Assembly (NCBI GenBank): GCA_035378955.1
Contig: DAOSUS010000042.1
Location: forward strand, 1-25,815
Reading direction: 5' to 3'
Length of the DNA: 25,815 nucleotides
Source: Candidatus Hydrogenedens sp.
GTDB taxonomy: Bacteria > Hydrogenedentota > Hydrogenedentia > Hydrogenedentales > Hydrogenedentaceae
Made by a program: the position numbers and the translations under genes. The notes under the pieces were generated by a model. It was not told where the DNA came from. It was given only the letters and a program-made list of their open reading frames with translations, and searched no databases. Shown piece after piece: positions 15,520 through 23,600 of the stretch. The stretch's first letter is position 1; every line of letters begins with the position of its first letter.

Positions 15520-16767
15520 ATGTTTGATTTTATGATAACCGAAGAACAAATGAAACTTCGTGATGAAGCACGGGCTTTTGCGAAGTGGGTTCCGCGGAAA
15601 CTTATCCTGGATATGGATGCTGAAAAAATACAATTTCCCCGAGAATTTTTAAAAGAAGCAGGGAAACGAAATCTTTTGGGAATCCGCATTCCGAAGGAAT
15701 ACGGAGGTCGTGGATTAAAATGGGTAGATGATATTATTGTTGCAGAAGAAGTGGGAGTTGCCAGCTATTCCTTAGCCTGTCTATGGGGTGTAGGTGGTGA
15801 TATTGTGGCAGAAGCCATTGTTGAATTTGGTAATGAAGAATTAAAAAAAGAGATAGTTATTCCCTTGCTTAAAGGAGAAGTTTGTGCGGCTGAATGTCTA
15901 ACGGAGCCACGGGGAGGCTCTGATTTCTTTGGTGCAACGACTAAGGCACGAAAAGTAGGTGGAGATTGGGTTATCACCGGGCAAAAACGGTTCATTGTTG
16001 GGGCAGAAGGAGCAGATTGGTTTATGGTCTATGCCGTTACCAATCCTGAAGCCCAGGAACATGAACGATTAACCTGTTTTATGATTCCACGAACAAAAGG
16101 GGTAGAAACAAAATATCTGTATGGTCTTATGGGTGTTCGGGGTGGTGGTGCCGGAAGATTAATTTTAAACGAGGTAAAAGTACCAGAACGCTATGCATTA
16201 AACGGGATAAACGGTGGCTTTGATGTATTTGTGCAGAATATGATACCCGAACGATTAGGCACCTCTGCCATGACCGTTGGTTCAGTTCGCCCTGCCATTG
16301 AAATTGCCACAAGATACACATCCCGTCGTAAAGCCTTTGGGCAACCTATAGCCAATTTTCAGGCTGTTGGCTTTAAGGTTGCGGATAGTGTTATGCTCCT
16401 GGATGCCGCTCGTGCTATGGTTTACAGTACAGCACGGGCTGTAGATTCGGGAAAAGTTCATCACGGTCGTGTGCGACGCATGATTTCACAAACCAAAAAA
16501 TTCGTTACAGAATCCGCATGGACCATTGCGAACAATTGTATGCAGGTGTTGGGGGGTATCGGTTATACGAATATTTACCCGTTAGAAAGAATTGTACGCG
16601 ATATTCGTTTATCCATGATATGGGTCGGAACAAATGAAATTATGGACTTGATTATTCAAAACGAATGGTATAAAGAATGCCTCCGCACCGCTTCAGAAAC
16701 ATCTACCCGCAATGTTGAACTTGATGCCCCACAAGCCGATCAAACAGACGAAAAAGTATTTGAATAA
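15520..16767 (+). CDS. Acyl-CoA dehydrogenase family flavoprotein
   Basis: FAD-dependent cytoplasmic enzyme expected to introduce a 2,3-trans double bond into an acyl-CoA and pass electrons to an electron-transfer flavoprotein. At 415 residues it is slightly longer than the family norm, with a charged C-terminal extension (about 390-415). It contains AECLTEPRGGSD (124-135) in the FAD/substrate region, SRRKAFGQPIANFQ (268-281), and QVLGGIGYTNIYPLERIVRD (342-361). The position that holds the catalytic glutamate in MCAD-type enzymes (YEGT) is WVGT here, with Val369. Glu244 in MIPERLGTSA aligns by eye with the helix-G glutamate used by isovaleryl- and long-chain acyl-CoA dehydrogenases, suggesting that type of active site. 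AAAGGAG upstream is a strong ribosome-binding site. It lies 13 bases after the hydrolase gene and is probably in the same operon. Confidence 0.92.
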   Translation: MFDFMITEEQMKLRDEARAFAKWVPRKLILDMDAEKIQFPREFLKEAGKRNLLGIRIPKEYGGRGLKWVDDIIVAEEVGVASYSLACLWGVGGDIVAEAIVEFGNEELKKEIVIPLLKGEVCAAECLTEPRGGSDFFGATTKARKVGGDWVITGQKRFIVGAEGADWFMVYAVTNPEAQEHERLTCFMIPRTKGVETKYLYGLMGVRGGGAGRLILNEVKVPERYALNGINGGFDVFVQNMIPERLGTSAMTVGSVRPAIEIATRYTSRRKAFGQPIANFQAVGFKVADSVMLLDAARAMVYSTARAVDSGKVHHGRVRRMISQTKKFVTESAWTIANNCMQVLGGIGYTNIYPLERIVRDIRLSMIWVGTNEIMDLIIQNEWYKECLRTASETSTRNVELDAPQADQTDEKVFE

Positions 16768-17094
16768 TGTAACCATGTATATAAAAACTTGCAAATCACA
16801 AAAAATACAAGTGTCACAAATATATAATGAATACTTCCTTTACTTCTCTAAATTCGTATTCTTTTCCTCTTATCTCGTTCATAACTATATAATTCAATAA
16901 AATTCATTCTCCTTTTTATTCTGTATTGATACTATAAAAATTGACTATTTCCTGCTTATTTTATTAAAATATCTACAGGGAAGGAATAAGTAATTGAAAA
17001 CTCTATATCCTTGGGAAATGAGAGTAGAAATGCTTCCGTGTGGGATGCGGTTGGTTTCTTTTCTGCTCAATAATTTTTAATCAGGAGCCATTTT
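16768..17094 (+). promoter_or_regulatory. Intergenic region with candidate promoter and leader of the Na/Pi transporter gene
   Basis: This 327-base AT-rich gap has no strong hairpin terminator for the acyl-CoA dehydrogenase. A candidate promoter, TTGACT (16941-16946), 18 bases, TAAAAT (16965-16970), would give a leader of about 118 bases. The leader holds a short reading frame of 16 codons (17030-17080) ending 14 bases before the transporter ATG; its own ribosome-binding site is weak. A CAGGAG for the transporter lies at about 17082-17087. No Pho-box repeats were recognised. Confidence 0.4.
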
Positions 17095-19572
17095 ATGTGT
17101 CATAAAAAAACTTCCCATCTCCTTTGTGCTTTTATAATTTCTTCACTTCTCTTTTTATTCTTTTTATCTGGCTGTGATTCAGGACCTTTAGTCCCCGATA
17201 GGATAGTTCCCGATGAGTATGCGAGTGGAAATCATCAGACAGGTCTCCATAATGAAGTTTTACCTAAACCATTTCGTATTACAGTGGAAAGTGCTATACG
17301 CAAAGGGATATTAGACAGTCAGGGAAGTCGCTCGGGTGTTGGGGGAGTGCGTGTTTTATTCAAGGTAGTAAATCCGGACACAGGTGCTGTTTTTACAAAA
17401 TCCAACGCCCCTACGGAGGAAGTCATTACAGATGCCGGGGGTTCTGCCAGTGCAACTCTAAAATTAGGAAATTGGTGTGGAGATATATGGATAGAAGCAA
17501 GTTTACCTGAGTTCCCAAATGTAAAACCTGCACGACTACGAGCCATAGGAGGTGTGGAACAGATACTATCCACAAAAGAAACTGTTGCCGGTGGCACAGT
17601 GGATGCGTTTGGGGTTCGTTTAGTAAACAGTGATGGGACACCTGCCCAAGGTGTTGAGGTATTTTTCCGAGCCGAAGGCTCCTCTAAAGGGGCATCCATG
17701 AAAAACTCGTATATGGTTACGGATAGTGAGGGAAAAGCGATTACCTCATGGAAATTAGGAACAGAAACAGGTTTAAACTATGCCTCTATTGAAATTCGTG
17801 ATACGCGTCCCAATGTAACTCCTCGCGACCGATTTGATGCCCGCTCCTTGGAATTCAAAGTAATGGGTATGAATAAATGGGGTTTACTTCTTGCTTTAAT
17901 GGGTGGCTTGGCGGTATTTATTTACGGCATGACGCAGATGTCTTCGGGAATACAGTTAGCCGCAGACCGAAAATTGAAAGCCATTTTACAATTTATAACC
18001 CAAAACCGTGTTGCTGCACTTTTGGCAGGACTTATAACCACTTCCATCGTGCAATCTTCGTCTGCCACTACGGTGATGACTGTGGGGTTTGTAAATGCAG
18101 GGCTTATCTCGTTGAAACAAGCCATCGGTGTCATTTACGGAGCCAATATCGGAACAACGGTTACAGCCCAATTAATTGCATTTCGATTAGAAACTATGGC
18201 TTTACCAGCAATTACTGTTGGTTTTGTAATGTTATTCGTTCCTAAAAATACAAAGGTTCGAGCATTTGGACAGGCAATACTCGGTTTCGGATTACTTTTT
18301 TTGGGACTAAATATTATGACTGATGTGCTAAAACCTTTAAAATACAGTCCCGAATTTATACAATGGTTCCATAAATTTGATTGCTCACCAAATGCAAACG
18401 GAGTGATGCCTATCGGTCCTACAATTATGTGTATTTTAATTGGGACAATTACCACTTGTATTATTCAGTCCAGTAGTGCTACGGTAGGGCTTACTCAGGC
18501 TTTATGTGCTCAGGGACTAATCAATTTTTATACGGCAGTCCCGATTATTTTAGGTGATAATATCGGAACAACAATAACTGCCAATCTCGCAGCCATTTCT
18601 GCCAATCGAAATGCCAAACGTGCCGCTATCGCGCACACTTTATTCAATGTAGTAGGAACACTGATTATGTTTGGATTGTTCTTTCTCCCATGGTGGAATC
18701 ATCAACCTTTATTCTTAGGTTTTGTAGATTGGGTTACACCGGGAAATGTATTTTCAGAACATCCAGAAAATATTGTGCGTCATGCCGCAAATGCCCACAG
18801 TTTATTTAACATTATAAATGCTTTTCTATTCTTACCTTTTGTGAATTTACATGCCAAACTTTGTATGTTAATTATCCCTGCAACACGCGAAGACCGAGAA
18901 ACAGTGCTGGAATACTTAGAACCAAAACTGCTCGGTTCACCTCTTATTGCTTTAGAACAGGCTGTTAAAGAAGTAACCTATATGATTCGTAAAGGACAGA
19001 ATTCGTTAAACGATGCTTGTGATTTGTTCTGTGATGGGAAAGAAAATCTCATTGAACGGATTCAGGAACGAGAACAACTTATTGACCGATTGCAACATGA
19101 TATAACAGAGTATCTTATTGAATTGTCTCGTAAGGAACTGGAACCTGCAGAATCAAAACTAATACCTGCACTAATCCACGCTGTAAACGATGCAGAACGA
19201 TTGGGAGACCATGCCGAATCGTTTATAGAATTATATAATATCTTTAAACAGAACGACCTCACTTTGACCCCTTCGGCTATTCATGAAATTCGAGAAATAC
19301 AACGCCAGTTAAATGTCCAATTAGAATATCTCTACCAGACATTTGAAAAGCATGATGTGGATGCATCAAATAAATCTATTTTTACGGGTGGAAAAATTCA
19401 GGAACTTATATATGAATTTACGGACAATCATGTTCATCGTTTAGATAAAGGTGAATGTTCTGTGAAAGCAGGCGTTATATTCTTAGATGTTTTAGGGCAT
19501 TTAGAACGCGTTAGCGACCATATTGTAAATATTGCCGAACGTGCTGAAATTATACTCAATGTAATACGATAA
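17095..19572 (+). CDS. Na/Pi cotransporter-family protein with lipobox, Ig-like repeats and PhoU-like C-terminus
   Basis: Membrane protein of 825 residues. A type II signal sequence ends in lipobox LSGC (Cys27), followed by Asp28, which in proteobacteria favours inner-membrane retention. Two Big-1/Ig-like repeats occupy about 58-155 and 163-255 and should be extracytoplasmic. The Na/Pi cotransporter core (about 258-600) has the duplicated signatures QSSSAT (320-325 and 458-463) and G(A/D)NIGTT (349-355 and 487-493), which form the substrate-binding inverted repeats. The C-terminus (about 610-825) is helical and PhoU-like, with two bundle halves (for example VNDAERLGDHAE and LGHLERVSDHIVN). 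Expected role is sodium-driven phosphate (or related anion) transport with possible PhoU-type regulation. CAGGAG 8 bases upstream supports the start. The dehydrogenase gene follows 21 bases after the stop. Confidence 0.88.
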   Translation: MCHKKTSHLLCAFIISSLLFLFFLSGCDSGPLVPDRIVPDEYASGNHQTGLHNEVLPKPFRITVESAIRKGILDSQGSRSGVGGVRVLFKVVNPDTGAVFTKSNAPTEEVITDAGGSASATLKLGNWCGDIWIEASLPEFPNVKPARLRAIGGVEQILSTKETVAGGTVDAFGVRLVNSDGTPAQGVEVFFRAEGSSKGASMKNSYMVTDSEGKAITSWKLGTETGLNYASIEIRDTRPNVTPRDRFDARSLEFKVMGMNKWGLLLALMGGLAVFIYGMTQMSSGIQLAADRKLKAILQFITQNRVAALLAGLITTSIVQSSSATTVMTVGFVNAGLISLKQAIGVIYGANIGTTVTAQLIAFRLETMALPAITVGFVMLFVPKNTKVRAFGQAILGFGLLFLGLNIMTDVLKPLKYSPEFIQWFHKFDCSPNANGVMPIGPTIMCILIGTITTCIIQSSSATVGLTQALCAQGLINFYTAVPIILGDNIGTTITANLAAISANRNAKRAAIAHTLFNVVGTLIMFGLFFLPWWNHQPLFLGFVDWVTPGNVFSEHPENIVRHAANAHSLFNIINAFLFLPFVNLHAKLCMLIIPATREDRETVLEYLEPKLLGSPLIALEQAVKEVTYMIRKGQNSLNDACDLFCDGKENLIERIQEREQLIDRLQHDITEYLIELSRKELEPAESKLIPALIHAVNDAERLGDHAESFIELYNIFKQNDLTLTPSAIHEIREIQRQLNVQLEYLYQTFEKHDVDASNKSIFTGGKIQELIYEFTDNHVHRLDKGECSVKAGVIFLDVLGHLERVSDHIVNIAERAEIILNVIR

Positions 19573-19593
19573 ATAGGAAAAGAAGTAAAGAAA

Positions 19594-20640
19594 ATGAAAA
19601 CAGCCTGCTGGCTTGGTCCGCGTAAAATAGAAATTATTGAAAGGCCCAAACCGAAATTAAAATCAGGTGAAGTTCTTATTCAGGTGGAATCCGTCGGCGT
19701 TTGTGGGTCGGATATCCATTATTACCTTGAAGGGAGAATTGGGGAGCAGGTCATTACACCACCTCTTATTTTGGGACATGAATTTGCGGGGATTGTTTGT
19801 GAGATACAAGAAACAAAGCACGAATATCTTTTAGGAAAACGGGTATCGGTCGAACCCGGTATCGGTTGCGGGGTATGTGATTTTTGCAAGACAGGGCATT
19901 ACAATGTATGTTCTAATATGCGTTTTTTTGGGGGACCGGGTTGTGATGGTGCATTATCTGAATATATAGCCGTTCCTGCGGAATATTGTTTTCCTGTGCC
20001 CCAATCCATCTCCGCACCTATCGCTTCTTTAGTAGAACCTACTGCCGTTGCGCTACATGCAGTAGAGTTAGCATCCGTTCACCCCGGCGAAACGGCACTT
20101 GTTGTCGGATTAGGCTCTATTGGCTTGCTAACAGCACAAATTTTGCTCATCAGCGGAGTATCTCAGGTGGTTGGAATTGATATTATTCCTCATCGCACTG
20201 CCGTTGCCAAACAATTGGGAGTACATGAAACTTTCATAGCCCCCTTAAAAAACAATATTGAAGAAAGTGTTTCCTGGATTCGGGAAATAACAAATAACCG
20301 ATACTTTGATATTACCTTTGACTGCACCAATCGTTCGGAGGGGATTGCTATCGCCTGTTATGGAACACGACCCACAGGTCGCTCTATACTCGTCGGTATC
20401 TCTGGGAAAGATTATGACCCGATACCTGTTAGTATTGCTCGAAGACGCGAATTAAAACTTCAATGGTGCAGACGCTTCCGTTATAACTTCCCTACAACCA
20501 TCAAACTAATCGAACAGGGAAAAATCCATTTCGACCGTATATTGACCCATCATTTCCGACCCGAACAAACACAGATTGCCTTTGAAAGGGTTGCCAATAC
20601 AGAAGATAATTTAATCAAAGCCTCCATTGATTGGATATAA
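19594..20640 (+). CDS. Zinc-dependent NAD-type alcohol/polyol dehydrogenase (sorbitol dehydrogenase-like MDR)
   Basis: Cytoplasmic medium-chain dehydrogenase/reductase of 348 residues, the standard length. Catalytic zinc ligands are Cys37 (VCGSDIHYY), His62 and Glu63 (GHEFAG), with Glu148 in VEPTAV as in sorbitol dehydrogenases. A structural zinc lobe is complete with Cys92, Cys95, Cys98 and Cys106. The Rossmann motif GLGSIG (172-177) and Asp196 at the end of the second beta strand (VVGIDIIPHR) indicate NAD rather than NADP. DIHYYLEGRIG is typical of sorbitol/xylitol/L-idonate dehydrogenases, so oxidation of a polyol or sugar acid is the best guess; threonine dehydrogenase is less likely. A purine-rich GGAAAAGAAG precedes the ATG. 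It lies 21 bases after the Na/Pi gene and is probably co-transcribed. It converges on the giant minus-strand gene with a 49-base gap and no visible terminator. Confidence 0.9.
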   Translation: MKTACWLGPRKIEIIERPKPKLKSGEVLIQVESVGVCGSDIHYYLEGRIGEQVITPPLILGHEFAGIVCEIQETKHEYLLGKRVSVEPGIGCGVCDFCKTGHYNVCSNMRFFGGPGCDGALSEYIAVPAEYCFPVPQSISAPIASLVEPTAVALHAVELASVHPGETALVVGLGSIGLLTAQILLISGVSQVVGIDIIPHRTAVAKQLGVHETFIAPLKNNIEESVSWIREITNNRYFDITFDCTNRSEGIAIACYGTRPTGRSILVGISGKDYDPIPVSIARRRELKLQWCRRFRYNFPTTIKLIEQGKIHFDRILTHHFRPEQTQIAFERVANTEDNLIKASIDWI

Positions 20641-20689
20641 CTATTAATCCTACCTTACGAAAAGATCTGTCAGAAAGAACTCACTCTAT

Positions 20690-23600
20690 TTAATTGAGAT
20701 TAGGACGCAAGCCTATATTACCTGGAGTAAATCCATCCTCACTATTGGACATTTGCGAATAACCATCTGGATAGTTAAAAAATTGAATGAGTCTTAACAA
20801 TTCTCCAAGTTCTATTATCCAATTTTGTGGATTGTAATCACTATGATGCGGATAACCTTCCTTTAAACCTATAGGACCAGGGGCGTAACCATCCTCTGTA
20901 CCTTGCTCCACATGAAAGCCTCCTGAATTGAAAAATTGTATCACTCTTAAAAGTTCTGTTAACTGTATTTTCCAATCATGATTCGTATCGGCAGAATGCC
21001 ATATTCGCCCATCATTATTACCACTATTCCATTGGAATTCGCAGGAGCGATTAAATACCAGTCGCCATTCTAAAAGTCGTCCTTTTTTGCCACTTACCCA
21101 GTCAAAAGTAACCAATTTCCATGTCCCCATACTACTCTTTCCAATTAACGGGGATAAAGATTGAAAAGGTTTATATCTTCCTTGATAGGGAGGTATTCCC
21201 TCACTAATTGAACTTTCAGCTGTATCATCAAAAATCACTTTTTCATAACTGCTATTGGATAAACCACCCAATCGAGAAGCAAGATATATTCTATCTCCAC
21301 GGGGGGATTCTAACCAGATCGTTATTTGACCTAATTCTTCATGAGTTAGATAAACACCCACTTCCACATTCTCTACAATAAAGTCTTTATCAACATAAAT
21401 ATGTGAGGTTACTTTTTCCGCATCATTAATAAGTAGAGGAGTATCAAAAGGATAATACTGGAGGCATTCAATTTCTCCTTCTGTGGGAAGACCTTCTCCA
21501 TCTCCATTTCCCTCAGAAACTCCTTCTCCTTCAGAAACGCCCTCTAATATTCCTTCCATAACTCCTTCAGATATGCCTTCTAATATCCCTTCCGTAATTC
21601 CCTCATGAATTCCTTCCAACATTCCTTCCGTAATTCCTTCGCCTTCTTCGCAAGGTGGACATCCTCCTCCATCGTTGGTTATCTCATTATCTAATGCATT
21701 TGCAATAAATATATCTGGATCGCCTCCTCCCATAACAATTGCATTATATTCCCCCAAATTACAAATTCCATCTAGGTCTGCATCTCCATTAAAAGCCAGA
21801 AATCTCTCTGAAGAACGGTCAAAGGATTCTATATCCGGAACAGGAATTGGCACAGTTGAATTTTCAAGTTGGTCTGTAATAATACGAATGGTTGCTTCTT
21901 CACCTAAAGTCATAAGTCCTGCGATGGCTCGAACCGCGATATTCCTCGGAATAAGGAAAAATAAAGCAGGTTGAACAGATTGCACCTCGTCCGCCCATTC
22001 TTCTGTTAGTATTCGATTTATTTCGTATGCAGAACGGACACAACAATGTATAGGAAGTGATGGATTTTCAAGAACCGTATCAACAAGTCTCGCGTGGATA
22101 TGGTCAATAATACCATTATTATCTAAATCTGAAGTTTCAGGATCTTTATTGACCAATGGATTCTGATAAATGGCTATTAATGCGGACTCAAACCCAGACA
22201 TAACAGGCTCTGTATTGCTACAGGAAATAGAACAAGGTTCGATAGAACATGGATTAATAGGCTCTCCTTCTTCTATACCTTCTAAAGTTCCTTCTCCTTC
22301 AAATATTCCTTCTTCAATCCCTTCTCCTTCTACGAATCCTTCTTGAATTCCTTCTTCCGTCCCTTCTCCTTCCAATTCAATACACTGTCCGGGTGAAGGA
22401 TACCAATCGGAATGGGTTGCTCCCTGCAAGTAACAGCAACGGCTACGCAAACGGAAACATTGGTATTCTTCTAAATTAGAATACCCATCTCCATCCGGGT
22501 CCGCATCATAAGCAAAGATGTGAGGTAATCGGGTGTAATTTGATAAATTCGGTATCCGCACTCCGAGGTTAATGCCCTGGGCATTTGCCGCGGATGTCAT
22601 TGCCTTGATAGGGACAGCTATAGAATTATTATCTCCTAATAACATATAAGCTGCTAAAATTTTATGTAACTCCGGTGCTAATGTATTGATTAGACCGGAG
22701 GCTCCACCCAAATCACTATACATTTGCGAAACATTGCGGTTCCAACCATCACATACCTGTTGAGATATAGGATTTAATTCTGCCCGAGTCATATAAAAAT
22801 TGATTAAGGCAAATTCGTCACTATCCAGAATTCCGTTAGGGAATATTATCAATGCCTGCTCGTCATATCCTCCATTAATATCCGTGCTTCCCGGGTCAAA
22901 GGAATATCCTCCTAATTGAGATTCGAAACCCAGTTCCCGTATACGCTTTTGCAATGTTCTCATTAACGAATCAAAATCCACAGGTGCACAGATAGGCTGG
23001 TTCGGTTCACATAATCCCGAACATCGGTCAACATTGAAACCTCCTGCAGAAGTTTTTGCCTGGTAAACATAATCTCCCCGCGTTCCCCCTTTATCTATTA
23101 CATAGTTATACTCTATTTTGTTAGACAACTGGTCATTATCAGGGTCTCCACCGGGACCACAGGATTCCTCACCGTCCACGGGAGGCATCTTAAATGAATA
23201 GTAAAACCCCGATAAACCTAAAGTCTTTGTGATTTTATCCGCAAGACTCTGGCTAACGGTCATAAGAATTGCCAATACATGCTCATAATCACGAATAATT
23301 GAGTATTTGGTATCCCCTCTCAATCGGTAAAGATTTCCTGTATACTTTTGTCGTGCTGGATAATTCAAATAGTATGCGTTATCACATAAAATATCCGCCA
23401 GAAGAGCCGATTCCCAACTGTCTTTCATTCCGTTTCCATCCCAATCCCCATTAGCCCAGGAGCCTAATTCAGGGAACAATGCATATAAAGCCTGCCCTTC
23501 CACATCAATAATGGACAATAACGGACATTGCGTCGGTTCTTCGCCATTATTTGATTCCACTCCATCGCAGCCCCCACCATTATTACGAACCGATGGATTT

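Noticed and set aside
16712..16900. Plus-strand frame of 62 codons overlapping the end of the acyl-CoA dehydrogenase gene
   Set aside because: It starts inside the dehydrogenase gene, has no ribosome-binding site and encodes AT-driven Tyr/Phe/Ser-rich sequence.
20641..20689. Bidirectional terminator between the convergent dehydrogenase and giant genes
   Set aside because: Only the 6-base palindrome AGATCT is present; there is no stem with a T-run.
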